This document shows positions 48,726-63,100 of a stretch of 64,000 nucleotides of DNA, in pieces; position 1 is the stretch's first letter; the number at the start of each line of letters is the position of its first letter. The DNA comes from Anastatus disparis (Eukaryota; Arthropoda; Insecta; Hymenoptera; Eupelmidae). The position numbers and the translations under genes are program-made. Under the pieces are notes generated by a model. The model saw only the letters and a program-made list of their open reading frames with translations. It did no database searches and was not told the origin of the DNA. The stretch spans positions 5,081,501 through 5,145,500 of the forward strand of contig JAFFSR010000136.1 in assembly GCA_017163975.1 (NCBI GenBank), given 5' to 3'.

Positions 48726-51159
48726 ATTTGTCATATAATAAATTGTCAATTTTCATATTTCAAATATTTTAATTGAAAAAATATATATTTAAGAATTTTG
48801 AGACAAAAAATATAAAATAGACAAATAATTAACACTTACAAAGAAATAAACTACAATTTAATAAAATAGCAATCGCAAAAGCAATGCAGTTAAATATCTT
48901 TATATTTGTATCATAATAAATTCATTGTAAATATTTTAAAATTATGTGCGTATTCCACTAAAACGTGTTCATAAAATAGATTGGACGAAATTTAAATGTA
49001 TAAGTTTTACTCTCATATTTTCTTTCTCATCAATAAGTTTAAAAATTCGTTTTCTGTGAAAACAGCGTTGAAGAAATGTGCGTTCAAACATAGAAAGAGA
49101 ATGGAGATAAAAATTTAAGGAAAAAATGATTTTTTATATTAACGGCAATAGCCTATCTCGAGCTAATCGGTCGAAGTCACATTTGCAAATATTAGATTAA
49201 AAAGACATGGTATGAAATTATGTCAAAACGGAACGGTTTGATTATGATTCAAATATATAGTATGAATAAAAATTTAATTTTTTTAACGATATTAAACTAC
49301 AACAATCGAGAGAAACTCTATGATAAGATCCAAAGAACAAATTTAAATGCTTTTTTTTCTTTTTCATAACATTTTTGTTATTTTATCCCCATTAAATCAT
49401 CGTCAATCACCCCACTCGTTAGTTTCTAATGTCAAAATTCTATAATTATTATATGATATTTAATGTTAATTTGTTATTTCTTTTTTTTTTCGGCTACCAG
49501 CTATTAGTATTTTTTGTTCCTAAACGGAATTTTTTCAATCCGTAGCATAGGGCCTAATTTTTTCTTTATTTTATTTGCTTTAGTTTTTTTTACTTTAATA
49601 TTTTTTTTAATTATAATATTTTCCTTACATTGTATCATTATGACGTATAGTATATCAATTTCTAAAATCACAACTGCATTTACAAGGTGCGTATGCAAGT
49701 TTATTGTGCGTCATTGAATGTAAAATCTATGTTTTTTTCACGTATCTTACTAATGTTTTTTTTTCATGTTTCATGGTTTCTGTTTCTTTGATCGCCGTCG
49801 TTATACTTTATTATGTATAGAAAGGTCCGACTATATATTAAACGCGCATTTAAAATCATTAAATCATATCTATCAAACCGTTCCGATCTCGCTTTGCTTA
49901 TAAGATGCCAAAACTATGTTTTATTTATTATTATTATTATTATTACGCGACATCCCGAACAATTCTATAAACGCGAGGAGACTATATATTTTAATATTTT
50001 TTTAAAATACGGCACGCGTTTGCTTCGAGGGACGAAAGGCACAAAGTAAATTAAAGAGAGGATTATGTTTGAGTACATGTGTATGTTTATCTGTGTTTGT
50101 ATGTGTGCACGTGTGTATGTGTTAATTTTTCATTTTATTTTGTGATCACCGATCCACTCGGATATTCTATTAACGTTACACATCACACAGATAACATAGA
50201 GCCGTAAAGATATATATGTTTTTTTTTATATTTTTCAAATTCTTCCAAGAATAACAATTATAAAGAATTTAAATATTTGAAAATATTTTCAAAAAATCTT
50301 ACGCGCTTTAACAGCTCTATTTCAAATCCCAATTCTCCTTCTAATTCATCAATTATTTTTTTTTATATATCCAAAACTTTCTTCATTACAAATCGTTAGA
50401 AATTACGATTTGCCAAAACATTCGAACTCAATTCGACAATATAACGCCGTATGACACACGACGATCATTTTACAATTTTTTTCTTTTTTTCATGTCATAA
50501 ATCGACAAGGAATATTTCTTTTTGGCGTATCAAAGGGAATTTTCACAAAAAAAGGCTTCGTACATTTGTTTAGCACGACTAGCCAGAATAGCTGCGCGCC
50601 ACGTTAAGCGCTTACTACAAAAAAGTTACGCAAATACCGCAAAGATGAATTTTTTTACCATTTTCTTCAAAAATCTTTATCATATCACCTTTGAGGTACA
50701 GCGCATTAATTTTTAATTTTCTTTTTTTTTTAATTACATACGTAAATCAGTATCCCAAGTTTTACAAAGAATCGTATGTGTATTTTGCCCTGAATCTTAT
50801 TCAGGTTCGCATTAAAGTTTTGCGCCCGCAAGCGAACCGCAGTTTAATAATATTGACTTCGGTCTCACTATCTCTCAATTCGGGCAGTATTGGCATTTTT
50901 TTTATTCATCATATCCACAAAATTCCAGAAAAAAGGAGGTTTGAGGCAATATTTATCGTGCTTTCGCGTTCTTAAAGAACGTAGAAAGCTTCATTCTTTC
51001 AGCCTCATCATTGTACTCTCGACAATTGGTATGACAAAAATTACTCTCACGGAGCCTCTTCAAAAGTCATTTCTGTCGAGATTTTTTGTATTTTTTCTTT
51101 TTAAAAAAGGGATTTCCATTCACATAGCGAATTTTTCGCTACTTTATATTTTTTTATGT
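48726..51159. other. Probable 3' UTR and spacer downstream of Syt14
   Basis: Long T-rich sequence (plus strand) downstream of the Syt14 stop on the minus strand. 49700-51150 is somewhat less A/T-rich and may be transcribed 3' UTR. Plus-strand open frames at 49514-51177 are antisense to this and show no family features. Confidence 0.4.
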
Positions 51160-54100
51160 TCAAGGTCGGAGAAGTGAGTGCCAACGTTGAACTTGCGTTG
51201 GTTGACGTGCCGCGCGCATATCATTCCAATGTTGTAATTCATCAGCACCTGAGCTACTTTGACCTAAACATAACCAACCTATCATGTCACGTCCTTTTTT
51301 GCCCATTGCTGTACGACGACGATTATATACTGACAGGTAAAGTGTTACGTCTCCGAGTTGAAACAAGGCAACCTGAAATTTTATGCAAAATTTAATAAAT
51401 CTATTGAACATTTTTAAGAACATTAATAGAATATCAATTGTATTTAATCAGATTTATCACATATTTTAAATACCTATTTATACGCTTCTTTTGTGTTTTT
51501 ATAATACAGTGGAATTGTTTAAGCGTATTTTACAAAACTGTACTTCAATTACAGATGCATACAAAAAAGCTTACACTGGATAAATAATATTTTTATATAT
51601 AATTATATATTATATAGTTTAAAAAAATCTAAAATTCAAAGAAATTTGAGAGTCGGGAGAACTCCAACATTTAGAAGTAAAAGACTTGATAAATATTTTT
51701 TTATCTGAATAAAATTATTGTAAGTTTTCTAGATTTTATATTTTTATTATTTTAAATTTAAACACAGAATCTCTTTTAATAAAACAAAATTCATCAGGAA
51801 TATCGTAGAAATATAAGAAAATTTATAAATAATTTATGTAAAGTCAATGATATGTATGACTTTGAAAAGCAAACTTTCCAAGTAATTTTGTTTCACGAGT
51901 CATTTGTAAAATTTTATAGAAAATTTACAACATAATTTTACTTTTTTTATAAATAATTATCAATATGTAAATATATGCAAGTCTCACTGCAAATTAAATT
52001 ACATTTTTATTATAATTAAAAATATTTATTAACTTTAATCCGAAAATTAATTTCTAAGCTATGGATTTCAAATTACATGAGCTTAACATTTTCATAAATC
52101 TAAAGTACAAAAATTTTCTGCACGTATCAGCGTTATTTAAAATTAATAGCTGAAAAAATAACGGAAATACTTTATATAAATAAATTATATGACGCAACTA
52201 TTTAAACTTTTGACATGAAAGGCAACTTCTACAAATATTTTATACTACACAATTATTTATTAAAATGTAATTTTTTGTCAACACATTATTCGACCCTGAG
52301 AAAATTTTCTTTGAAAGTATTATCAAAAGGTCAACGTTTGACCCTATTTTAATATTTTCTTACCTGAAATATAAATGTTTCCTTATATAGGGGATTTGGT
52401 TGTGCTCGTTTGAGGCCAGTTTTGGCTCGTCCCATTTCATGACCATTAGTATCGACAAGAGCAAGTTTAACATAAGTATCGGGTGGCTTTGTATCATTAC
52501 CACCGTTACCACCGCGGAAATGTGAACCTTTTATTATTTCAACAGAAAGACGTCCAGTTGTGCCATTATAAGTTAAACCTATAAGTATTTCAGCGATACT
52601 ACCACCTTTCATACTACTACCGTACGGAGGCGTCGTTGGTAATGCATATGACTGTACTGATTGTTGTGATCCTGTCGAATCGCTTCGAGTTAAACTCGCT
52701 GTCGTTCCCCAGTCTTGTACCTATGTAATAAAAAAAATTTTTCTAATTCATTTTGTCCTAATTTGAACTATTAGTAAATTTATAAAGTTCAATTGATTCG
52801 ACTAAATTAGTCAATTTCGCAATATTAGAAACAAAAAAATTTTTTATTTTTTCCAAAAGTCTGATGGAATCTTAATTTGTACCACTCATTTTTGTAATTT
52901 TACTCGTTTGTTTTCTCATATTTTATTTCATTGCTTCACATTACTTTTTTATATCTTTTAAGCATTAATAACAGTTTCATAAATTTCCAAGGTTCCCTTA
53001 TTTAGTACGTATTTGAGGGCACCCTCCTTTATATATAGAGACAATAAAAATTGCTTAATACTGTGAATTTATAAAAAAAAATAACTAGGATGTTCGTAAA
53101 TTCAAACCAAATTTTTTTCTTTTATATTGAAGAAAAAAGGAAAAAATCTTATTAATATTGTATCAGGTGCGTGTGACCTCGGTAACCTTCTTAATAATGT
53201 TAGTCTCGCAGGTATCAAGTTAAATGATTCAAGCATGAATTACAGATCAAAGGGAAACCTTATGTTTAATTATGAAAAAAGTATACCCATAGGAATCAAT
53301 GGATCTTACTTTTGAAATTTATACTTTAACAATTTAAGCATTTTAAAAATTAACTGATTCCTTTATTAAAAAATAGAATGACATTGTCATTTTAATATGT
53401 AAAATATAATATATAAGACAAAAAATTTGTTTGCACTTGCTTTTGAAACTTGCACTTTTTTAACATCTTTTTTATATGGTATATTTATTATTTATTCAAA
53501 ATTTAACATTTATTATTTCAAATCTTATTAATATTGTTGCTATAAAAATTAAATAAATATTTACGGGAAGAGGAGATTAACACAAAGAAAGTTACTTTGA
53601 GAAAGTATTCGAAAATATTATTTTTGAATATGTTTCGGATACTTAAAAGTATTGAATAATACTTTTCCAAAATTGACACATAATTAATATTAAAGTCTAT
53701 GCAATAGAAAATTTACATTCGTTTGAACAATAAATAGACAACGTGAAAAAAGTATTCGAAAAATTTTGTCATCTTTCCCAGCTCTGTTTCAAATTTAACG
53801 TAAAAAAAGCGTAAAGGGGTCATAATTTAAATCCTATAATCTAATTAGTAATTCACTCAAAAAATATTAATCTCGTTATCTTGAGAATTTATTTATTAAA
53901 AAATGATTAATTATGTGAAATCTATTCGCACAAATTTTAACTATGTCAACAAAAAAGCTTATCCAAACAATATATCGCGTAAAAATAATATTGATATTAC
54001 ATTTGAAAAAGAAAAAAAAATTGATGTATGACTTACCGAAGACGAGGGTGGTGGTTGTAATGTAAGCCAAAGTGTTGTTTCAAGTTGTAAATTGATCCGA

Positions 54101-57100
54101 TCGAAAGATACACGTGCTTCGCCGAGTAATCTTTCTCTACGCATACGTCCACCCCATAAATAGACGCGTACTCTTATACCCATGGCATTAACATCTTCAG
54201 GATTGACACGTGGCAAAAGAAAACTTTCCATATACTGTGGCGATGTACCTTGGCGTACACGAGTCTTACGACGCTGTTTTTTAGATGGTAATAATACTAA
54301 ACGTGCTTGACTGCTGCCTATGCCTGATGGATAGTTACGTCCTTGTAATACGTGAACCTAAACGAAATATTGATTATGTTGATTGATGAATAGATTAGAT
54401 AAAACATCAAATTTTATTAAATTATTTTCATATACCTATTCTTTTATAACTTACTAATTTCAATACAAAACAAACATTTTACAATTTTTTTTTGTTCAAT
54501 TTACAATAACATTAGAAATATACAAATACTAAGATTTTTCATAAAAAAACAAATAAAATAAATTATTCAATTCCATTAGTTTCAATATATCTACACTCCG
54601 TAATAATATTTTGAGTCACCTTTGATGTTAAATATATTTACTGAAAAATACGTAATATTATTTTAACACGTGTTCCGGTCACGAAAAAAGACCTTGTCCC
54701 GTCAAAGTGATTTAGAAAGAAAATTAGATAGCTTTCAAGAATAATATTATGAAGTATTATAAAATACATCAATCTTATATGTCAACTAAGTAGACAAAGA
54801 CGCGATTTGGTCAGACACGAAGTAAAAATAAATATTCATTAAGTAGAAAAGTTTTTTATGCACATAAATTAATTTATTTTGTTTTTGATTTTTATGTTTT
54901 CAAACAAATAAGAAATATTTATTCTCAACGATTTAAATATTTGATAAACTTTTTTTAAATTATTATGTGTTAAATGTATTAAAAATATAAATTTATCATA
55001 ATAATTCACAAATTTTCTTGTTACGATAAAAAAGATTAATAACTTTACAAAATAAAATGTTTGTAGTAAAACGAAGCTTCTTAATGAATAATTTAGAAAA
55101 TGAAAAAAGTAACTATCACGCGAGCATGAAATTATAGTAATAAAAAAATTCCTACTATTACATGATAATTTAAAAACTCTATTAGATGAATAAAAGTGCA
55201 ATATATTAAAAAATGAAGCTTACTGTCATCTCGCGCATTGGTGCATCGTAAAGGAAGGCAACTTCCAAACTTGCTATCTCTTCGGCTGAGACTGCCAATG
55301 AAGTGATTGTGTCGGTTGGGGTAGTGGCGATGACATTTTCGTCGATTGCCGGCGGTTCATTTTCTCTGTTGTCAAGTATAACAGTGGGCGAGCCTACTTC
55401 AACTATACACTGTGCAAACATACGATAAATATATGTTTTATTACAGTTTCAAACTATAGGTATAACGAAAGAAAAAAATTATCGATTTACCTGTTCTTGA
55501 TCTGCAAGATGCTCTTCTGGACAGTTGTTACTGTTGTTGTTAGCATTGTTGTTGTTGTTATTGTTGTTAACTGCCGTAGCATCTATTAGAATATATTAGA
55601 GATGTTTAAATTAAAAAGTATATTATAAAGACATGAAGAAAAAATATATTAAATCTTATTTTCATAAAATTACACTTGAATTTAATAAATTATTATGAAT
55701 TATAAATTGAATTGAAAAATTAAATGTATAAAAAGATTTCTGTTTGAAAAGTATAGATTTTCATAAAGTTATATGAAAAAAATATAGAAATTCAATAAAC
55801 CTGTAATGCTTGGCAGTCCATCTTCAGCTTGAATCGTCAGCGTGTCTGGTGGCGGATGGCTTCGGCAATTGAGCCGACGTAAAGCGTCCTCTTCCGAGTC
55901 CGAACTCGTTTCCGGATCCGAAAATGGATAGGTCTTACCTAATATTTTTAATGCATCTATGTTAAATAAATATTTATTTTATTAATTATTTAATATAATT
56001 TTATATAATATTTTCTTTATTAATTAAATTTTTTTATATCCCTGTTTTTTTCTATGTGTTTTTTTATAATCGATATTTTCATCGTTGTAAGTTTTTCTAC
56101 ATTTACATTTGAAAATGAAAATTTACATCAGCTTTTTGAGTTACACTTTATCAGTTATTAACTTAACATATATTTTTAATTTTATCGATTTATATTATAG
56201 TTTTTTTAACAAAGGTCAAAGAAATGTTTTAATAATAACATAAAATGTTTTATTAAAATATGGAATTTACTGTTAAAAGATATAAAAGTCAAGTTAATTA
56301 GAAAACATAATAAATTGATATTATTTATTAATTTGCAGTACGTGGAATAATATTGTTCATTAAAATAGAGAATAATAAAATTGAATAAATAATAGTTTTT
56401 ACAAAATTTAATGCACATTTCAAATTTTATTCTGTTTAAGTTAAAAATGTGGCTTCACTTTAACCGGGAATGAAATATCGTATATGCAATGCACAAGTAA
56501 AGTCGATTTCTTTTTTGGGTGATCTCAACCCTTGCTTTGTTCGGGTAAAATATTACAATAATAATGTCTTAATCGCTTATTTAAAGGAGGATTCCCACGA
56601 AGTGATTTGTAAAATCTTGTTGTAAAACAGTATTCATCTTCTAATCATCAAGAAATTTATGAATATATACAAAATTTAAACTAAATTAATTAAATTTAAT
56701 TGAAATCTTGATTTTTCCATTTATTTTTCCAATTTTCATCGTTTATTTTCTTACATTTCTCTTCATTTACCCATATTAATTTAAAAAAATTTTTTTACTA
56801 AATGTATAAATTAATAACAGTTTTCTACGTTCCTAAATATCCAAATATTTCGATAATAGTACCTCCATATACAGGTGATATACTAATGCGCAATTAAGAC
56901 TTGGAAGTTAATAAAAAGTTAGAAGTAATATTTTTTTAAATTTCGATTCACTTTTTTATTTTAATCCAGATAATAATATATCACAAAAAATTTCTTTGAA
57001 TTTACACTACTTTTTTGATTGTCAATAAATATAACACTATTTTTGACACAGAGTGCATAAAATTGAATTTTCCAAACTTTTAACGTACATTTTTGTACAC

Positions 57101-60100
57101 TTGATGTTAAAAAATAGTGTTTGATAAATGTATTAAATTATAAATACTCGTACAATTCATATGCATAAGATTCTATCAAGTGAATACTAATATCGAAAAT
57201 TACTATTAATCAACTTTATTAATTTCGTAACGATCTTAAGTAAATGTTTTCTATAAAACTTGTAGCTTTATATCATAATAATAATTCTATTTAATCTCTA
57301 AAAATTGGTATATATTTTACAATAAATACAAAAATATATAAACATTATTTCGAAAAATCTAAGTAAATCAGCAATACCTAGATTTTGTTGAGCGTTGCTG
57401 TTGTTAGATTCGCAAAGTGGCACGCAGACACCGCCAAAGAGTGTAGTGGTTGTTGTTGCAGGTGGCGTGAAGTACCACTTGTGCGACAAATACAATACCA
57501 CGACCAGTAGTAACGCAACGAAGCCGACACAGGCACCTAGAAACGCTGTCGTTTCCACTGTTCGACAAACAAAAAAAAATATATGTATAAGCAAAAAAAA
57601 ACAAAAGAATTTACTTTTTATCTGTAACACGTGTCAAGTGTATTTATGCATAACTTCTTGATGAAATGAATTATCGTTATTGTTTCTCAATGAATTTTGA
57701 AATTACGAATATTTTTATTTATTTTCTAATATACATATTACAATAATTTTGTTATAAGAGGATAAGAACAACATTGAATGTTTTTGTAAAATGCGCACAA
57801 TTTTAATTTTACAATCAATCGGAAGTATTTTACGGAGTAAAATTGGCTGGTTTTTCACAATAAATAAGTAGTATTAAAATTTCTTATGAAAATTATTTCA
57901 TAATTATAGAATAGCTCAAATAACAACAGAAAATTGCAAATTATATATTTATTTATTCTTATTTATATTACGTATAAATTTGAGCATAAAAACAAATATT
58001 TTGAAAAAAGTATTTTATTAATTTTACTTTGGCAATAAACTGTGTGATTTTCATTGTTATTATAAAAAAATTTCGTTTTATAATCCTTTGTATTATATTT
58101 AATGTTATTATTTAGATCTACGAAACTTGAAGGCATGATCTTTGACAACATATTAATTTGGAAAGATGAAAAATTAAAATCAATAATTATAGCCAGATTT
58201 ATTAACATCAAGAATACGAAAGATAATCCAAAAGATTTTTTTCTCAATTAAAGGTGTAATTCCGTATTGCATAACATTGATTCTGTATAATTAACTTTTT
58301 TTATATTACGATATAATTATATTATCAATAATTATATAATTTGATATACGACTAATTTTGTCTCATTATGATAATTATTAAAATATAAGCACGATAATAT
58401 TATCGAAAATAAATTAATAGAATAATAATAATAGCAACACTTTTTAAACTAACATTTAAAAAAAAAGAAAACAGTTTATTGATTGAATGAAGCTAGAAAC
58501 TGCGTACTTTAGTTACTAAGCCATTCAATAAGTTTAATATACCACTCTTGCATTTTTTCCTATACTATTTTATACTAAATACCCTTATTTTATAAAACAC
58601 GAATTGTTACACAGACGTGTATGATTGAAAAATGATTCGCTCAGTTACAAATAAACATTAAAAGTATATATATTATTCTTTAAATATTTATTTCGTATAT
58701 AATTTTTGAACAATATAATTATTTAAAAAGATAAAATTCAAACGAATATCGTTTGAAAATTCTTTAATAATTATTAATTTGAATCAAAATATTGTGAAAA
58801 TCAGTTTATATATAGAGAAAACAATAATGAGTCAACCCTTGACTGGACGCGTCGAAATTCTAACGTGAATGGACTCGCGAAACATCTTAAAGGGCATTGA
58901 TACTAAGGAAGTAAAGTCTATAACTAAAAAAAATAATTATGCCTTTTAATCGAAACATATTTTTATATGTTTACATGATTGTTAAATAGAATTTAAGGTC
59001 AAATTTATAAAATTTGTTTAATAAATAAACATTTAGTTCATCTTGGCTTATCAATTGCGCACTAACTACCGTTAGATAATAAAATTCAATTTCCAAGTTT
59101 TTTTACGAACAATTAAAAAAAAGTCTTATGTGTAAAATAAAATTATTATAAAAAAAATTATTTATATTGTATAAAATTCATATCATAACTCATCAGTTTG
59201 ATAATTTATCTATTTTTGTTAATCCAGAGCAAAACATTGTCAAATAATTAATCATTGGTAATCAAAGTTGAATAATTTAATAGTAAGCTTCCTGTATTAA
59301 ATATTAAATAAATATTGATGCAAGTTTTAATCTAATGATAATCCAATCATAAATAAATCAGATCAATCCAAAATAACAAACCAGTCTTGGATCAATCCTT
59401 GAATAAAGAAAAAAAACAAATAAATGATTAAACAAAAAAACAAAAATTTGAAAAAAAATCGAATTTTGGAAAAAAACTAATATTTAACATTATACAGGTA
59501 TTGCGCAATGCGGGATATTCGCTGAATTCTGCACCGCAATTTTATTACTTGGCCTATACACACAATACTTGCACATTCATGGCTAATTCGCGCAACATCA
59601 TTCACGGTCAACGTGCTCCCCTTTTATATAAACCTGCGCGTGTCACGTTATTTTTCTTTATCTTTTACCTACCTCCACTTCTTTAATAATAAAGCTGTTT
59701 TTACGAAAAAGAAAAGAAAAAAAACGTATTTATCTAATGTCCTTGATCGAATAATAATCTCTTATAATTTAATATATCATCCGTGAGACAGCTAGAAAGA
59801 AAAAGAAAACATAAAAAAGAAAAACAAACAAACAACCCCTCTTCTACTGATAGGACAACCCCATCTATAAGTTTCTGGAAAATTCGAGTCCTCCCGGAAC
59901 TCCTTACCAACCCCCTTTTTATTCTACCTGAATGACTATATATTTTTTGAAAATAAAAAGATTTTTCTTTGAATTAACTAGTAATAAGTAACAAAAAAGT
60001 ATACATTCAAAGAAAAGTAAATAAAAGATAAGCTTAAAGGGTATTGGAATAAGGGTCAAAGTGCGCATAGACAAGAGACGAGAAAAAAAAGATAGATATA

Positions 60101-60168
60101 TAGAGTGTGCGCATTTTATTAAAGATGGACTTACCCGCAAGTAAATGGTTTGGTCCGGCCAGAGTCAT
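51160..60168 (-). CDS. Syt14: Synaptotagmin 14, 512 aa, eight coding exons
   Basis: Exons: 60135-60168, 57378-57557, 55801-55956, 55491-55582, 55224-55409, 54037-54357, 52364-52720, 51160-51372. They total 513 codons, and all phases agree. The product has a short lumenal N-terminus, one membrane segment (about 17-35), a linker with Asn repeats, a C2A domain (about 200-318), then C2B (about 365-508) starting AEILIGLTYNGTTGRL and ending in the WHxL motif (RWHSLL). C2B contains the Syt14/16 signatures PPDTYVKLAL, RAQPNPLYKETFIFQ and SVYNRRR. The calcium-binding loops lack the usual Asp set (VYNRR replaces the classical DxD loop), in line with the calcium-independent Syt14 group. The family acts in membrane trafficking. 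An alternative donor (TTAGGTAAGACC) exists inside exon 3. The first intron is 2.6 kb. Confidence 0.92.
53573..53830. repeat. Possible MITE remnant in a Syt14 intron
   Basis: The motif agtattcgaaaa recurs near both ends and the region is set off from its flanks (gggaagagg... and ...ctttcccag), suggesting degraded inverted ends. Weak. Confidence 0.2.
59500..59650 (-). promoter_or_regulatory. Candidate internal promoter in Syt14 intron 1
   Basis: On the minus strand a strong TATA-like TTTATATAAAAGGGG (59620-59634) lies in a locally GC-richer block inside the first intron. No matching initiator was found, so an alternative start is only a possibility. Confidence 0.2.
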
Positions 60169-63100
60169 ACTCGTGCCCGGTATCCTTTTTAGCGAGCTTC
60201 GGCCTTAGCCTTATTGCCCGCTTCCTGCATCTCAACAACACAACACTTAGAAATAGTATTGTATTACTATTTCTTTGATATAAAAAGGAAAAAAAAACTA
60301 AAACAAATGAAAAAGCAAAATTTTCAACTTGTCCCTTATTCTTAATCACTTGTTTTTATAGGTGAAACGTTGTTTTTTTTTGTATTTTTTTTGTTCGTAT
60401 CTTTGCTGTACACAGTTTATAACTAGAAGCACGTGAGGATTGAGTTGACTAAAGCGTGGGTGCACAAAGCACACTGAAAGAATTTCTATGAAAGAGAGAA
60501 ATATAGCAAAAAAGGGGGAGTATATGGTTAGCCAGAGCCGCACGGCGCACTGTTGCTCCGTTATAATGCGCCAGCGCGAATCCCACTTTTACTACTTCGC
60601 ATAGGTTTTGTATTACTATTTGTTATGGCCTTGAAGTAGGGGTTGATAATGTTTAGTAGCGCTTGCGCTAAAACAAATTTCATGGCTTTTTAAATTTTAT
60701 AAGTACAATTATTTTAAATGACACAAAAATTTAAACTTAATTTTGAGATTGTACACTCGCGCAATCGTATCATAATTAAAAATAATTTTTTACCTAGTAA
60801 CAAAAATTAATTTTTAATCACCTTTTTTTTAAAAGATTACAATAATTTCAACGTAAGAAAATTAATGATCATAAATATTTTTTACAACACAATTTTATTC
60901 GTTATACTTTGATTCGCAAAAATTGTAGCTCTATATTTTTACAAGAGTAATGAATTTAATTTTATTTGAGAAAATATTTACAATTAAAATCAAATAGTTC
61001 AGAATTTAACAAATTATGAAGTTAAAGGCTAAACTGTCTTTAAATTTAAATTATATTATTGGCTTATTTTTGCAGAAAAAACCATACTATAGAATCCGAA
61101 TTTGATAAGAAAAAAAATATAAGTTGAAGTTAATTTTAGTAAAAAATGTTAAGTAGAATATTGGAGATATTTAAAAAAAATGAGTTTTAGAAACAATAAT
61201 TTTTTCATCTTTGGATCTGAAAAATTTACTTAACTATTAATTTTATTTTTTTTCAATGAAAAAAAAAATTATTTCTATTTTCTGCTTTGTAAAATAAAAA
61301 TTTTATTGGAATTATGTAGCACACCTTTCGCGAATTTCCTCGTTAGAAAAAAGTCATTCATAAGTATAAATAAGATAATTTATGAGTGGATGTAAAATAT
61401 CTAAAGCAAAAATGAATCAATTTGCTATAAATAGTTTGTGATAAAAGAGAATTTTTTACAACTTGTATGTATACCCGTAAAACTCGGATCATCAATTTAA
61501 CAATCCATTTAGAATTATCTTTAAAGTTCGCTTTAGTTCTTCTTAATTCTTTGAGAACCAATGTATATTGCAATGTACATTGGTTCTAATTTTGTAAAAT
61601 AGAGATGCGGAGCTCGAAGTGGACTATTTCCGATCTCAAACTGGGGGTCAAAGTCACTATATCCCTGATAGAAACTGAAAAAACTTAAAAAGAAAAAAGA
61701 ACAAAAAAATTTTTTTCATTACAAAAATTGTTTGATAAATGAATACTTATCATCCCTAAATGATTATCAAAACATTTCATGATGAAATAAAAATCCAGTC
61801 CTGAAAGAGTTAAATGTAACACTTATTTTACATTATTCGTATATGTTACTGTCATTAATTCTTCTGTCCCAATTGTAGCAAAAATAATAAATTTAAATTT
61901 ATTTTTTTTTCAGATTTTTCATATAATAATTGATTTATGAAAAAGTAATTATGAAGATTTGGAAGAGTTTTGTGTTTACGTAAAACAGAAAATAATCATG
62001 TATTATTCTTAAATTACTTATTTTTTCAAGCTCGTATTGGATGATTAAAATGATTAAAATTGTTAAAGTCAGAATTATATCCATAAAATTATGCCAATTC
62101 TAAATTAGATTAAAATAAAATAAACTGCTTTAAATGTATAATGTGACCTTGAATGTATTTACATTAAATACATTTTTATTACACGAAATCAATGAAATCC
62201 TGTCAAAATTTGGATACAATAGAAATATTGCTTGAACGTTTCAAGTATATTTTTAATGATCCTTTTCGAATATATTGATTTTGGTTCAGCCAGTGTATAT
62301 AAATAATTTTAACAGAATGTCGTTGAGTTCATCATTTAATCCACTGTTGTTAAAATAAAATAGTTTATAAATTTTTATTTCATATTTATTTTTAAATATA
62401 ATATAATTAATTTTTTTTATTTATTATTTTAATACTTTTTATAATTTTAGCAGTAAATAAACATGATGTTAAAAAAATTTGATTATATTTCAAAAACACA
62501 CATTGTATCTATTAAACTTAATATCTAAAAAGTTTATGTATTAAAAAGTTCAAGTTTGGATGAAATTAACTTGCGTACAGACAAAACTATACGCAGTTCC
62601 GAGTTCGATTTTTAGCTCTTATAGACGGTTATTGATAAAAAAATATTGAAACTATGAAATGCTAGTAAGAGTGCCGCAAGTAGCAAAAGTACACGTGGCT
62701 TATCAAAGTAATTAGGTTCTTGAAACAAAGAGGTTCATCCCTTTCTTTCAATGAAAATTAATTCATAACATTATCGTTTAAAATTTATCATTAAGCTAAC
62801 GTAATTTAAAAATTTTGCGAAAATTAAAGATGTTCTATCTTTATTTAGGAAATGCAAAAACAATTTCATTTTTTCATAAGCTTTTATATGTATTAAGATT
62901 TTCGATCATCGATAAATGCTCAAAAGAATTATTTTCAAAAGTGCTTTCCTTAGTACTCTAGAGAGTTAATTATTTTCTTTGTTTAAAGAATACTTCAAAT
63001 ACTTTAGATTAAAATTTAAGAAATTTATTTTCTTTAAAAGAAGAGCATAAACTTTTTTAAAATGTGTTCGAAGTGATTGAATTTACTCTTAAATAAATAA

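Noticed and set aside
49514..51177. Plus-strand frames of 64-95 codons
   Set aside because: They are antisense to the probable Syt14 3' UTR and last exon, with no recognisable domains.
53127..53315. 62-codon plus frame in a Syt14 intron
   Set aside because: The local sequence is less A/T-biased than its surroundings, but there are no splice signals or similarity I can name.
57395..57661. 88-codon plus frame
   Set aside because: It is antisense to the Syt14 transmembrane exon.
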